The notes: generated from the sequence alone by a model not told the origin. Counted from the first letter of the stretch, positions 31,785 to 41,701 are shown. The stretch: 42,571 nt of DNA from Bdellovibrio sp. (GCA_025359945.1 JANYDD010000094.1:1-42571), one strand, 5' to 3'. A program made the numbers and translations.

Positions 31785-33476
31785 ATGCAAAAAAAGAAGC
31801 TGAAGTTTTGGCTGAAGCGAAGCCTCTTTGCTTTTGTGGCGGCGACGGCAATAACTAACTGCCAGTCGGTTCCGCCTCGTGAAATCAGCGAATGGAGTTT
31901 GCCAGAACCCCCACCCAACTGGGATTTTGATCGCATCCGAGATCCCGCACAGGAAAAGGAAAATACGTCGTCAAAGTTAGAAAATCCGTTTTCGCATCCT
32001 GCTCAACTGAAGCTCGAGCAATTTAAAGCGTCTTATGAAAAGCTAGTCGACCGACTTTTCACGCGCTACCAAGTCGTATTTGATCGAGAAATAAAAAAAG
32101 GTCAAAGTGACGACAATGCTACTGAAGAGGCCGCAAAAGTTTTAGGAATTCATCTTAGTGCGATCGAAGACATTTATTTTTACGCGCAAGAAATGCTTTT
32201 GCGGTTTGACGATCAACTTTTCAAAGCTCAAAAAGAAAAAGATCCTTTAAAATCCGCCGAATATAATAAATTGCAAAAAGCTAGGATGATCAAAGAGCGC
32301 GTCACCGCCCAAGTTGTCTATCAAATCGTATCGCTCCTTTATTACGAAGCTGGTCATGGTTCGTCGTTTCAACAGTCGGCGGCCCACCAAATGCTGACTC
32401 ATTCAAGAAAGATTTGGAATTGGATTGGAACTGATAACCTAGACCCTGAAGCAGAAAAATATCGCCATGGTAATTGGCTTAGAAAATTAATTTTTCAAGA
32501 TCTTTTCGTGGAAGTTAAAAAGCACGTGCTCCAAGCTGTCGTTCAAATAAAATCAGACCAATGGCCCCAGGGCGTAAAACAAATTATTGCGGTCCTTGAT
32601 TCTTTAATAATTTCGGATTCTCAAGCGCTCAACGCTTTGGTCGTAAAAGTTCGAAGCCTAAAGCAAAATGCCTTGCAAAATACAGAAGCCATTGAACATG
32701 CCGTATGGGTCCATCGCGCGGCAGAACTTTTTCAAGAGATTGAATTGGCGCAAGACCCTTCGAAGTCCCCCCGTAAACCTAATCTTATCCAACCCATTTG
32801 CCCCAGTTCCGGTTCCAGCGGTAATATCACCGGAAGCCAATTTCCGAAAGGAACCTGGGCGATCACATTGGATGATGGGCCAAATCCCAAATTCACACCG
32901 ATCATCGAAGCCGCGTTTGGCTTGCCTCACAAAGGATCTTTTTTTTGGTTGTCACAGTTAACTCCAACTTACAAAAAAATCGTGGCCGCTGTTCAAGGCA
33001 AAGGTCACACTGTCGCTAACCATTCTTCGACGCATGCTTTTTTACCCAAATTAAGTGTTGAAAATCTGAATCGTGAAATCAATAAATCCACCGAGATCGA
33101 TCTGGCGATTTACATGAACGGAGCCCCAAAATTTTTCCGTTGTCCTTACGGCGCATGTGGTGCACCTGGGGGACCCATCCGAAAGATGATCGCAGAAAAA
33201 AACTTGGTCCATGTGTTCTGGAGTGTCGATAGTTTGGATTGGCAGGATCGAGATCCACAGTCGATCGTCAAACGCGTTAAAGCGCAGTTTGATCGGATTA
33301 AAGAAAAAAGCGGCGGAATAATTCTTTTCCACGACATTCACCCACAGTCGGCGCAAGCCGTGCAACAGATCGTACCGATCTTGGTTCAGTCCCAGGTAAA
33401 ATTGCAAAGCCTCTCGGAAATCGTCAAAGATCTGAATGCCGGTTTGGGTTCTTGCCCTTCGGGATGGACGCCTTAG
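31785..33476 (+). CDS. polysaccharide (peptidoglycan-type) deacetylase lipoprotein with long N-terminal domain
   Basis: 563 residues from ATG 31785; the earlier ATG 31749 leaves a non-signal tail before the signal peptide. Lipobox AITNC (Cys about 26). About 330 residues of predicted helix follow, of unknown fold. Residues about 360-545 form a NodB deacetylase domain with all five motifs: TLDDGPN, HSSTH, RCPYGACG, SVDSLDWQDRDP and ILFHDIH. So Zn binding (D-H-H) and catalytic Asp/His are intact. Substrate may be chitin, N-acetylglucosamine polymers or peptidoglycan; Bdellovibrio modifies prey peptidoglycan with deacetylases, so a predation role is possible, but the lipoprotein anchor would also suit self-wall modification. 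Confidence 0.88.
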   Translation: MQKKKLKFWLKRSLFAFVAATAITNCQSVPPREISEWSLPEPPPNWDFDRIRDPAQEKENTSSKLENPFSHPAQLKLEQFKASYEKLVDRLFTRYQVVFDREIKKGQSDDNATEEAAKVLGIHLSAIEDIYFYAQEMLLRFDDQLFKAQKEKDPLKSAEYNKLQKARMIKERVTAQVVYQIVSLLYYEAGHGSSFQQSAAHQMLTHSRKIWNWIGTDNLDPEAEKYRHGNWLRKLIFQDLFVEVKKHVLQAVVQIKSDQWPQGVKQIIAVLDSLIISDSQALNALVVKVRSLKQNALQNTEAIEHAVWVHRAAELFQEIELAQDPSKSPRKPNLIQPICPSSGSSGNITGSQFPKGTWAITLDDGPNPKFTPIIEAAFGLPHKGSFFWLSQLTPTYKKIVAAVQGKGHTVANHSSTHAFLPKLSVENLNREINKSTEIDLAIYMNGAPKFFRCPYGACGAPGGPIRKMIAEKNLVHVFWSVDSLDWQDRDPQSIVKRVKAQFDRIKEKSGGIILFHDIHPQSAQAVQQIVPILVQSQVKLQSLSEIVKDLNAGLGSCPSGWTP

Positions 33477-33601
33477 TTGCCTTGAGATAATTTTTGTGTG
33501 GCAACCTGTCATCTGAAAGACTCTTTTTAAAAAGTCTAGCCATCGGCGTTTTTTTTGACCATATTTTAGGGAGTCCCAAATTTTTTTGAGGTATCCAATT
33601 C

Positions 33602-34195
33602 ATGAGTTCCAATTCTCAGACCATTTCGCCTGTCGCTTCACCTGTTACATCTTCACATGTTAAATCCTCATCTGGTTATTCGGGCACACAAGATATCAAT
33701 GATATGTCTAGGTCATTTGCACTAACTACAAAGTTGGATTCAATCATTGCTTGGGGAAGAAAAAATGCGCTTTGGCCAATGCCTTACGGAACTGCCTGTT
33801 GCGGTATCGAGCTTATGTCCGTGATGGGTCCACGCTATGATTTGGCCAGGTTCGGGGCCGAAGTTGTTCGTTTTTCGCCTCGTCAATCCGATTTACTTTT
33901 AGTGGCGGGAACTATCACAGAAAAAATGGCGCCGGTGTTGATCAGAATTTATCGTCAGATGCTTGAACCCAAATATGTTTTGTCGATGGGAGCGTGTGCC
34001 AGTTCAGGCGGGTTTTATCGGGCTTATCATGTGCTTCAAGGTTGCGACAAAGTGATCCCTGTCGATGTGTATGTTCCTGGTTGTCCTCCGACTCCAGAAG
34101 CAGTTTTGGACGGAATCATGTTGTTACAGAAAATGATTGCTTCAGGGCAACCCCGCCCGTGGAGAGACAACTGGAAGGCTCCGGATCATGACTAG
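33602..34195 (+). CDS. nuoB: NADH-quinone oxidoreductase subunit B
   Basis: 197 residues, carries the terminal 4Fe-4S cluster N2 next to the quinone site of complex I. Ligands are the tandem Cys in [10 protein letters not shown] (about 61-70), one in MGACASSGG (about 127-135) and one in VPGCPPTP (about 157-164). The N-terminal 40 residues, Ser/Thr-rich, are longer than in E. coli. GAGG lies 11 bases upstream of the ATG at 33602. First gene of the operon here; nuoA, its usual predecessor, is missing. The 8-base overlap with the next gene indicates coupled translation. Confidence 0.95.
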   Translation: MSSNSQTISPVASPVTSSHVKSSSGYSGTQDINDMSRSFALTTKLDSIIAWGRKNALWPMPYGTACCGIELMSVMGPRYDLARFGAEVVRFSPRQSDLLLVAGTITEKMAPVLIRIYRQMLEPKYVLSMGACASSGGFYRAYHVLQGCDKVIPVDVYVPGCPPTPEAVLDGIMLLQKMIASGQPRPWRDNWKAPDHD

Positions 34196-35885
34196 TTTAG
34201 AAGAATTTAAAAAAGAATTTACTCAAGCTGGAATTGCCGTCGAGAACTATCAATTTTCCAGAGCTTTCGGTGATGACGTCATTTTAATGCCGAAAGAAGA
34301 TTTGTTGAAAGTTTTTTCGTTGCTGCGAAAAAATCAGAAGTTTGATTTCTTAATGGATATTTGCGGCGCCGATTACCCGCAACGAGAAAAAAACGGCGGA
34401 AAAAGATTTGAAGTGGTTTATCATTTTTTTAATTCAAAAAATGCTCAGCGTTTGCGAATCAAAGCGCTTGTCGGAGACGGCGAGACCATTGATTCGGCGT
34501 TGCCCGTTTGGCGAGGCGCCGATTGGTTCGAACGCGAAGCCTATGACATGTTTGGAATTATTTTTAAAGGTCATCCCAATCTTCGAAAGCTTTTAACTCA
34601 TCATCAATTTGTTGGGCATCCTTTACGAAAAGATTACGAAGCCGATCGTCAGCAGCATTGCACGCAATCCATACCTATACATTTTGACAACGAGCCCGGC
34701 GTTGATGGAAATATTTTAAATGAGAATTTTGTCCCGATAAATATCGGACCCTCACATCCTGCAATGCACGGGACTTTGCGTGTGATGGCAGAACTTGACG
34801 GTGAAACCATTGTGCGAGCCAGTTGCGAAATTGGATATTTGCATCGATGTTTTGAAAAAATGGCCGAGACCCACCCTTACAATCAGGTGATCCCTTATAC
34901 TGATCGTCTAAATTATTGCTCGGCACCCATGAATAACGTCGGTTATTGCAAAACTGTCGAGAAATTAATGGGGATTGAAATTCCACCGCGCGCCCAGGCT
35001 TTGCGAGTGATCTTGTGCGAGCTTTCGCGAATTATCGATCATATTATTTCAGTGGGAACTGGTGGCGTGGATTTAGGCGCCTTGACCGCTTTTTTTCATC
35101 TCTTTACCTATCGAGAAAAGGTTTATACTTTGTTTGAAAAACTATGTGGCGCAAGGCTAACAGTTTCCATGACCCGAGTGGGTGGAATGGCTCAAGATGC
35201 TCCGGACGGATGGTTTGACGAAGTTTTGAGTTTTTGCAAAGAAATGCGCGCGGGCGTCGATGAGATCACAAAACTTTTCTTGGATAATAAAATTTTTATC
35301 GAACGCACCCAGGGCGTGTGTCCTATTTCTGCGGCGGATGCCATCCAGTGGGGATACACAGGACCACTGTTGCGCGCCTGCGGAGTGGGTTTAGATTTGC
35401 GAAAAGTTTCTCCGTATTACGGTTACGAAAATTACCAGTTTGATGTTCCGATCGGTAGCGCCGGTGACATTTACGATCGGTATTTGGTTCGCATCGAAGA
35501 AATGAAGCAATCCATACGCATTGTCGAGCAAGTTTGCAAAAGCGTTCCCACCGGCGATTACACCGTTAGACTTAAAGGTGTGGTGCTGCCCGAGAAAAAA
35601 GATGTTTACGGCAATATCGAAGGTTTGATGAATCACTTTATGTTGGTGATCAAGGGTTTGCGCCCTCCGATCGGTGAAACTTATGACGCTACAGAGGCCG
35701 CTAACGGCGAGCTTGGTTTTTATTTAGTCAGTGATGGATCGGCAAATCCGTATCGTCTAAAAGTTCGGCCTCCTTGTTTTGCGATCTGGCAGTCGTTTCC
35801 CACTGTAGTTAAAGGGGCGTTAATCGCCGACGCCGTGGCAACCGTGGCTAGCATGAACGTGATTGCCGGCGAGCTTGATCGATAA
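34188..35885 (+). CDS. nuoCD: NADH-quinone oxidoreductase fused subunits C and D
   Basis: 565 residues from ATG 34188, inside the nuoB end. NuoC part about 1-165: [12 protein letters not shown] (about 47-58), and [12 protein letters not shown] (about 112-123) followed by [22 protein letters not shown]. NuoD part from about 185: [14 protein letters not shown] (about 184-197), [12 protein letters not shown] (about 212-223), the CGARLT and RVGG segments (about 318-330) and an R-P-P-C-F end ([11 protein letters not shown]). These line the quinone pocket. Fusion as in Escherichia; separate genes occur in many other bacteria. Confidence 0.95.
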   Translation: MTSLEEFKKEFTQAGIAVENYQFSRAFGDDVILMPKEDLLKVFSLLRKNQKFDFLMDICGADYPQREKNGGKRFEVVYHFFNSKNAQRLRIKALVGDGETIDSALPVWRGADWFEREAYDMFGIIFKGHPNLRKLLTHHQFVGHPLRKDYEADRQQHCTQSIPIHFDNEPGVDGNILNENFVPINIGPSHPAMHGTLRVMAELDGETIVRASCEIGYLHRCFEKMAETHPYNQVIPYTDRLNYCSAPMNNVGYCKTVEKLMGIEIPPRAQALRVILCELSRIIDHIISVGTGGVDLGALTAFFHLFTYREKVYTLFEKLCGARLTVSMTRVGGMAQDAPDGWFDEVLSFCKEMRAGVDEITKLFLDNKIFIERTQGVCPISAADAIQWGYTGPLLRACGVGLDLRKVSPYYGYENYQFDVPIGSAGDIYDRYLVRIEEMKQSIRIVEQVCKSVPTGDYTVRLKGVVLPEKKDVYGNIEGLMNHFMLVIKGLRPPIGETYDATEAANGELGFYLVSDGSANPYRLKVRPPCFAIWQSFPTVVKGALIADAVATVASMNVIAGELDR

Positions 35886-35902
35886 TTTTTTCAGGAGATC
35901 AA

Positions 35903-36376
35903 ATGTTTCAGTTGTCCAACGAAGGTTTGACCAAAGTTAAAAAAGAACTTCAACGCTACGAATCCAAAGACTCGGCGATTATCCCAGCGCTTTACGTGGC
36001 TCAAAAAGAAAATAAGGGATGGATCAGTCCCGACGTGATTCATCACCTGTCTCAGGTGATGGACATTGCAGAATCTAAAATCACCGAAGTGTTTTCTTTC
36101 TACACAATGTTTAACAAAAAGCCCGTGGGTAAATACCATGTTCAAGTTTGCTGCACGCTTTCGTGTGCATTAAACGGCGCGCGCGAACTTGCCGATCACC
36201 TTTGTCATGAATTGAAAGTTCGCGCCGAAGAAATGACCGAAGATGGCCGATTTACAATTTCAAAAGTAGAATGTTTGGGAAGCTGTGGAACCGCTCCGAT
36301 GATGCAAGTGAACGATAGATATTACGAAAATCTGACGCCAGAATCTGCAATGAATATTCTGCGCGGATTGAAATAG
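35903..36376 (+). CDS. nuoE: NADH-quinone oxidoreductase subunit E
   Basis: 157 residues, thioredoxin-like 2Fe-2S protein of the NADH dehydrogenase module. Cluster ligands: CCTLSC (about 83-88) and ECLGSCGTAP (about 122-131), together C-x4-C…C-x3-C. The four-helix N-terminal part is there (LYVAQKENKGWISPD). CAGGAG upstream, 17 bases after nuoCD. Confidence 0.95.
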   Translation: MFQLSNEGLTKVKKELQRYESKDSAIIPALYVAQKENKGWISPDVIHHLSQVMDIAESKITEVFSFYTMFNKKPVGKYHVQVCCTLSCALNGARELADHLCHELKVRAEEMTEDGRFTISKVECLGSCGTAPMMQVNDRYYENLTPESAMNILRGLK

Positions 36377-36389
36377 AGGTATTGAAATC

Positions 36390-37679
36390 ATGGAAACGAA
36401 ATTACTTTCAGAACATTACCACCAGGATGATTTTCAAAATTTGGCCGGCTATAAAAAGCAAGGTGGTTATCAAGTTTTGGCAAAAGCCTTGAAGATGACT
36501 TCGCAGCAAATTATCGACGAGGTTAAGGCTTCTGGTTTGCGCGGTCGCGGTGGCGCTGGGTTTCCCACCGGAACTAAATGGAGTTTCCTTCCGAAAAATA
36601 ATGAACCTCGCTATTTACTTTGCAACGCCGACGAGGGCGAGCCCGGAACTTTTAAAGATCGCTTAATGATGGAGCGTGCTCCGCACCAACTGATCGAGGG
36701 CATGATTATTTCGGCCTTCGCCATTCAGTCGGCAAAATCCTACGTTTACATCCGAGGCGAATACAACGAACCCATTCGCATTGTCGAGAAAGCCTTGCGC
36801 GAAGCTTACGAAGCAGGATTTTTAGGAAAAAATATTTTAGGTTCAGGTTTCAATCACGAGATGGACATTTACGCCGGCGCTGGGGCCTACATCTGCGGCG
36901 AAGAAACCGGAATGATCTCGTCACTCGAGGGTTTAAAAGGTCAGCCCAAACTAAAGCCTCCGTTCCCAGCCGTTCAAGGATATTTACGCAAGCCTACGAT
37001 CGTTAACAACGTCGAGACTTTGGCAGCCGTGGTGCCGATCATAAAAGACGGTGCCGCTGCCTACAAAAAATTTGGAACCGAAAAATCTCCGGGCACAAAA
37101 TTATTTTCATTAAGTGGAAATGTCGTTCGTCCTGGAAATTACGAAGTGCCGTTGGGATATCCGTTGAAGGATTTAATTTACAAATTAGGTGGCGGGATGA
37201 AGCCCGGCAAAAAACTAAAAGCCGTGATCCCCGGCGGTTCATCAGCTCCAGTACTGAATGCCATTGAGGCCGAACGCGCAACGATGGATTACGAGTGTCT
37301 GGCGCAAATGGGATCGATGTTGGGATCGGGTGCAGTGATTGTTTTGGACGATTCCAATTGCATGGTGGATATGCTGGGAAATCTAACTCACTTCTATCAT
37401 CATGAATCTTGCGGTCAGTGCACTCCCTGCCGAGAGGGCACTGGGTGGCTCAATAAGATTGTCTCGTCGATTATGGAAGGGCGCGGTCGGTTGCAGGATA
37501 TCGATTTGTTGGTCAAAGTGGCCGACAATATGAAAGGCCGCACGATTTGCGCGCTTTCAGATGCTGCCGCTTTACCAGTATTAAGTTTCGTTCAAAAATT
37601 TAGAGACGAATTTGAATATTTTGTTCGCGAGGGTCGTTCGAAAGTTCGAGGAATCAGCTATGCCCAAATGCACCATTAA
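36390..37679 (+). CDS. nuoF: NADH-quinone oxidoreductase subunit F
   Basis: 429 residues, binds NADH and FMN and holds the 4Fe-4S cluster N3. FMN/NADH region: GLRGRGGAGFPTGTKW (about 49-64), NADEGEPGTFKDR (about 77-89) and GAGAYICGEETG (about 163-174). Cluster ligands: ESCGQCTPCREGTGW (about 336-350) and a further Cys near 388 (TICALSDA). Full length. The stop lies 20 bases inside the nuoG start, so translation is coupled. Confidence 0.96.
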   Translation: METKLLSEHYHQDDFQNLAGYKKQGGYQVLAKALKMTSQQIIDEVKASGLRGRGGAGFPTGTKWSFLPKNNEPRYLLCNADEGEPGTFKDRLMMERAPHQLIEGMIISAFAIQSAKSYVYIRGEYNEPIRIVEKALREAYEAGFLGKNILGSGFNHEMDIYAGAGAYICGEETGMISSLEGLKGQPKLKPPFPAVQGYLRKPTIVNNVETLAAVVPIIKDGAAAYKKFGTEKSPGTKLFSLSGNVVRPGNYEVPLGYPLKDLIYKLGGGMKPGKKLKAVIPGGSSAPVLNAIEAERATMDYECLAQMGSMLGSGAVIVLDDSNCMVDMLGNLTHFYHHESCGQCTPCREGTGWLNKIVSSIMEGRGRLQDIDLLVKVADNMKGRTICALSDAAALPVLSFVQKFRDEFEYFVREGRSKVRGISYAQMHH

Positions 37680-39237
37680 TGGCCAAGAAGTCGTCGTCAA
37701 AGACGGCGCCACAATTATTGAGGCCATCCATCATAATAATCAGAAAATTGCTCACTATTGTTGGCACCCGGGTTTAAGTGTCGCCGGCGTTTGCCGTTTG
37801 TGCATGGTCGAGATCGAAGGAAATCCCAGGTTACAAATTGCCTGCAACACCGTCGTCAGCGAAGGCATGAAAATAAATAACACTTCTGAAAAAGTAAAAG
37901 ATGCGGCCAAATGGGGATTGGATTTTCATTTGATCAATCACCCGTTAGACTGTCCGATATGTGATCAAGCGGGTGAATGCGGCTTGCAAGACCAGTATAT
38001 GGAGTTTGGAAAATACGATCCCGAAATGGCCGAACGAAAAGTGAAAAAGAAAAAGGTCGTCGACCTTGGGCCCACGGTGGTCTTGGATACTGAACGCTGC
38101 ATTTTGTGTTCAAGATGTGTTCGATTCACCGACGAAGTTTCAAAAACAAACGAGCTTGGAATTTTTAATCGCGGTGACAGATCCGAGATCGGCACTTTCG
38201 ACGGCAAAGAATTAGATAATAAATATTCTTTAAACACGGTGGACATTTGCCCCGTGGGTGCATTGACATCGAAGGATTTCAGATTCCGTCAGAGGGTATG
38301 GTATTTGAAAGATGCTCAGTCGATTTGCACGGGCTGTTCTACCGGATGCAATGTTAAAGTCTACTTTAATAAAGAGGGTTTGTTTCGAGTAAAGCCTGTT
38401 TTCAACGAAAAAGTGAATGGCTATTGGATGTGTGACGAGGGTCGCGACATTTATAAGTTTGTAAATAAAAATGCCAGACTGCTTAAAGGTAAAAAAAAGA
38501 AGCCCACCGGATTTGAAGAATTTTTTCCGGGAGCCTTAGCAAAAGATATTTCCTCGTTGGTGACCGCCGACCCCGGAAAAGTCGCTTTTGTTGTGACTGG
38601 GCAATTTACCAATGAAGAATATGATCAGGTGTTTTCGCTTTGGACAAAAAAATGGGGCAGCAAAAATATTTTTCATTGGCTGAACAGTCCCGAAAAGCAA
38701 AATGAATTTGACGGCCTGCTTTTACGTGGCGACCGCAATCCAAATACTCAAGGCCTGTTAAAAAGATTGAAAGATTTTGGAATTTCTACCCAGTGGAAAG
38801 ATTTGATCACGAAAATCAATACTCACGAGATTGACACTGTGGTTGTAGCGGGTCCAGAAAATCCAATTTGGTTTCCGGATTTCAAAGAAAAACTGGCGTC
38901 TTTAGCTAAGGCAAAAAGTTTAATTTGGATGCAAAGCTCAAATCATCCCGAGTTTGAAAATGTACCGGCGGGAACTTATCTAATCCCGCTAAAATCCTTT
39001 GTTGAAAAGGAAGGTACGTTCACCAATTATTCGGGGTTGGATCAAAAATTTAGTAAGGTCACAACGATCGTTTCTGAAGCTTTGACATTGACTGAAGCCT
39101 GCACGCTGTTGGCTGGTGAAAACCTGATGATTCGGCCGGACCCGAACGTCTTGATCGCAGCCCATCCCACTGCGGATCGTGTGACCCTTGAACACCGCAA
39201 GAAAAATGAATTTGTCTTTCGTCGAGGTGCTTTGTGA
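37660..39237 (+). CDS. nuoG: NADH-quinone oxidoreductase subunit G, short form
   Basis: 525 residues from ATG 37660 (MPKCTINGQ), inside the end of nuoF. The three N-terminal clusters are complete: 2Fe-2S HYCWHPGLSVAGVCRLC and IACNT; HPLDCPICDQAGECGLQD with a preceding His; RCILCSRCVRF; and CTGCSTGCNV for the extra cluster. The rest is a shortened molybdopterin-oxidoreductase-like domain. Usual NuoG is 680-910 residues, so much of that domain is missing; no frameshift is visible and the end couples to nuoI (GTGA), so the short form looks genuine. Confidence 0.9.
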   Translation: MPKCTINGQEVVVKDGATIIEAIHHNNQKIAHYCWHPGLSVAGVCRLCMVEIEGNPRLQIACNTVVSEGMKINNTSEKVKDAAKWGLDFHLINHPLDCPICDQAGECGLQDQYMEFGKYDPEMAERKVKKKKVVDLGPTVVLDTERCILCSRCVRFTDEVSKTNELGIFNRGDRSEIGTFDGKELDNKYSLNTVDICPVGALTSKDFRFRQRVWYLKDAQSICTGCSTGCNVKVYFNKEGLFRVKPVFNEKVNGYWMCDEGRDIYKFVNKNARLLKGKKKKPTGFEEFFPGALAKDISSLVTADPGKVAFVVTGQFTNEEYDQVFSLWTKKWGSKNIFHWLNSPEKQNEFDGLLLRGDRNPNTQGLLKRLKDFGISTQWKDLITKINTHEIDTVVVAGPENPIWFPDFKEKLASLAKAKSLIWMQSSNHPEFENVPAGTYLIPLKSFVEKEGTFTNYSGLDQKFSKVTTIVSEALTLTEACTLLAGENLMIRPDPNVLIAAHPTADRVTLEHRKKNEFVFRRGAL

Positions 39238-39758
39238 GCGTGGTTCAAAGAAAATCTAAAGAAAACGAATGGTACTTGAGCGGAATTTTCGCGGGCCTTT
39301 GGATTACTGGAAAGCACTTAGTAAAAAATTTGCTGAACAAAAAACAAATGCCAACCTTGAATTACCCCGAGGAAAAATACGAATATTCGCCCCGTTTTAA
39401 AGGCAATCACGTTTTGACTGTAAAAAAAGACGGAAGCTTGCGTTGCACGGCCTGCATGTTGTGTGCGACCAATTGCCCTGCGGAATGCATTACCATCGTG
39501 GCTTCTGAGCACGAGGATCCTACTGTCGAGAAATTCCCCATACACTATCAGATCGATATTCTGCGTTGTGTATTTTGCGGCTTTTGCGAAGAAGCTTGTC
39601 CGGTGGATGCAGTTCGAATGGGTCCCGAGTGGCAGACGCCCGGAATTAACGGAGCTCAATTTAATTACGATATCAATCACCTGGCGTATCGACCGCAATT
39701 GAAGGGTGGAATTCAAACAGTGTTGGATGATGAAGAACGCCATAAATCTGGTATCTAA
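39234..39758 (+). CDS. nuoI: NADH-quinone oxidoreductase subunit I
   Basis: 174 residues, two 4Fe-4S clusters (N6a, N6b): CTACMLCATNCPAECI (about 64-79) and CVFCGFCEEACPVDAV (about 105-120), both C-x2-C-x2-C-x3-C-P. GTG start at 39234 overlaps nuoG stop (GTGA). NuoH, which normally sits between G and I, is absent. The following gene is not a complex I subunit, so membrane subunits must be encoded elsewhere. Confidence 0.93.
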   Translation: MSVVQRKSKENEWYLSGIFAGLWITGKHLVKNLLNKKQMPTLNYPEEKYEYSPRFKGNHVLTVKKDGSLRCTACMLCATNCPAECITIVASEHEDPTVEKFPIHYQIDILRCVFCGFCEEACPVDAVRMGPEWQTPGINGAQFNYDINHLAYRPQLKGGIQTVLDDEERHKSGI

Positions 39759-39774
39759 TTAAGGGGTCATTCAT

Positions 39775-40770
39775 TTGTTGGATTTAATTCCCGACGGCAG
39801 TTGGGATCATTTTTGCACTCAGATTAAATCCAAAATCAAGATCGATCCAACGATCGAAGTCCGCGTGGGTCTAAGCCTTAAGTCGTCGGTATTAGAGACC
39901 TGCCTTGGTCTTTCGCTTTTTTATTCGCACAAGAAATCATTAGCGCAATTCTCCGGGGGGACCTTTGCATTTGAAGCCGCCATTCCAGTGCTCATGAAGG
40001 AAGGCTTTCAAGCGCAGAAGCTATCGATTGTTGAAAACCCCGAAAATAAGAAAAAATTTCTGGAAGAACTAAAAAAAGAAACTCTAATGTGTTTGGCTCC
40101 GTTGAATCATCCCGTCACTGGGGAAAGCTTTTCCAACGGCGATGATGCAAATATTTTGGAATCAAGAAAGATTTTTTCTGTGAAAGTCGACCATCAGGTG
40201 AGTGGAACAAGCATTCAAGGTATTGGCGATTACGAAATTCGAATTCTCTCTTTATCTTCTGAGTTCTCGTTGATCTTACTGGGCGAAAAAGTAAAATTTC
40301 CGCCACTTTTTATCCATCAAATTTATTGGAGTACTGAAAGAAAAAAAGAATTTCTTGAAAAGTTAGAAAATCGTCTGAATCTTGAGCAAGAAAAGTCTGA
40401 CAACGATCTCGAAGATCTGGGAAAAATTATTTCTGATTTTGAAACCTTCGCCGAACAAAATGGATTTCAAAAATTCTTTTCGGATTCCAAAGCCCGCGCG
40501 CAGGACAGAGCTTTGATTTACAATTCAAAGATTCACGGAGACCTACTTGTCGAAAAACTTTACCTAGCTTTGGGTAAGCAGCGGCCCCTAGCAGGAGAAT
40601 CTGCCCTTATTCAAACAACAAATTTATGCTACTGGGGCGGCGTCAAAATGTACGATCAATGGTGGGAAAAAGTACCCTCGGAAGAGGTCTTAAGCAGCCT
40701 GATTTCAATCTCGGCCGACGCCCTAAAAAATCCAAAGTTTCGTGCAGCTTTTTTAACCGTCATTGGCTGA
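39775..40770 (+). CDS. protein of unknown function behind nuoI
   Basis: 331 residues, TTG start at 39775 with AAGGGG 8 bases upstream. No signal peptide or membrane segment; the protein is mixed alpha/beta with an acidic central stretch (EQEKSDNDLEDLGKIISDF, about 204-222). Single Cys residues occur near CTQIK, TCLGLS, MCLAPL and NLCYWGG; they do not form a cluster pattern. GGTFAFEAAIPVLMKEGF (about 63-80) vaguely resembles an aminotransferase-like segment but is not enough to assign a family. Its position 16 bases after nuoI and before recO suggests co-transcription with complex I. No function can be given. Confidence 0.7.
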   Translation: MLDLIPDGSWDHFCTQIKSKIKIDPTIEVRVGLSLKSSVLETCLGLSLFYSHKKSLAQFSGGTFAFEAAIPVLMKEGFQAQKLSIVENPENKKKFLEELKKETLMCLAPLNHPVTGESFSNGDDANILESRKIFSVKVDHQVSGTSIQGIGDYEIRILSLSSEFSLILLGEKVKFPPLFIHQIYWSTERKKEFLEKLENRLNLEQEKSDNDLEDLGKIISDFETFAEQNGFQKFFSDSKARAQDRALIYNSKIHGDLLVEKLYLALGKQRPLAGESALIQTTNLCYWGGVKMYDQWWEKVPSEEVLSSLISISADALKNPKFRAAFLTVIG

Positions 40771-40857
40771 AAGGAAAACCGCTACATTTGTCGCAGGTGC
40801 TTAGGCTGGTTTTTACTAACAGGTTCGGACTGTGCTAGTTTGCTTTTCAGGAGCGCG

Positions 40858-41463
40858 ATGGAAAAAGAAAAAGCGATTGTTCTTAAATGCACCAAGTTTC
40901 GCGAGTCCGATTTGGTGGTGACGTTTTTAACTTCTCAAGGCGAACAGCTTAGTCTTTTGGCCCGAGGCGCTCTTCGTAGCAAAAAGCGCTTTGGTGGTGG
41001 GCTTTTGGAACCCTCACATTACCTGCAGATTAATTATGTGAATTCGAAAAAGGATCATGGAATGGGCTCGCTTAGCGAAGCCTCGATGATCAAAGATTTT
41101 TCTAATTTGCGCGTGAATTACGACGCGCTAATTTTCGCATTGAAAGTTTTAGAGCTCATCAAACGTGTCAGTCGCGAAGGTGAAAAAGCGCCAGAAATTT
41201 TTTTCTTGCTGGGCCATACCTTGCAATCGCTGAGTGAAGTTTCTGACTTGGGTTTTTTTAAACTGCATTTCTATTTGCGTCTTTTGAATCAACAGGGGGT
41301 CTTGGCACCTGAGCTTTGGATGAAATCGCTGACGGATTCTCCGATTCACGATCACCTCAAGCTTTCCAAAGCTTTTAGTGGCGAGGCCCGAACTGAACTT
41401 AAGAGCAAATACTTAAGTCGTCTAGAGACCCGCGCGCAAAACTACGCGGACTCTGGCTGTTAA
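40858..41463 (+). CDS. recO: DNA repair protein RecO
   Basis: 201 residues. ATG at 40858 follows CAGGAG; the frame from 40840 adds only upstream bases. The N-terminal OB-fold reads KAIVLKCTKFRESDLVVTFL (about 4-23) and LSLLARGALRSKKRFGGGL (about 33-51), the standard RecO pattern binding single-stranded DNA. The helical C-terminal part follows, but the Cys cluster of many RecO zinc fingers is not present and the protein is about 40 residues shorter than E. coli RecO (242). It mediates RecA loading with RecR in recombination repair. Confidence 0.9.
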   Translation: MEKEKAIVLKCTKFRESDLVVTFLTSQGEQLSLLARGALRSKKRFGGGLLEPSHYLQINYVNSKKDHGMGSLSEASMIKDFSNLRVNYDALIFALKVLELIKRVSREGEKAPEIFFLLGHTLQSLSEVSDLGFFKLHFYLRLLNQQGVLAPELWMKSLTDSPIHDHLKLSKAFSGEARTELKSKYLSRLETRAQNYADSGC

Positions 41464-41497
41464 AACTGGGTGGAGTATTCGAACTGAGATAAAATAA

Positions 41498-41701
41498 AAT
41501 ATTTATTATACGAATATAGAATCAGGAAGTGGAAACCCTACACTAGAGATTCTTCTTAAAATCTCGCAATGCTTACAGATAACAATTGATGAATTGATCT
41601 CGTCGCCGTGACCGGAATGAAAGCACATCAAGGACGAGGATGTCCCGATCGATCGCAGATCTAAAAGCGAAGTGCTGGCATTCTCTGGTGATAAACCGTA
41701 A
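41498..41701 (+). pseudogene. remnant of an XRE-family regulator gene
   Basis: One frame reads, with stops at 41609 and 41618: NIESGSGNPTLEILLKISQ and CLQITIDELISSP, then KHIKDEDVPIDRRSK and SEVLAFSGDKP before TAA. The first part is the last two helices of a Cro/XRE helix-turn-helix domain (x-E-S-G-x-G-N-P-T-L-E-x-L-x-x-I-A…I-D-E-L). The DNA-recognition half in front is missing, and the frame is closed by TAA at 41495. Both stops in a still recognisable frame indicate a decayed gene. It lies directly after recO. Confidence 0.6.

Noticed and set aside
33525-33545. Palindrome AGACT/AGTCT before nuoB as terminator or operator
   Set aside because: The inner arms do not align fully and there is no T-tract in either direction.
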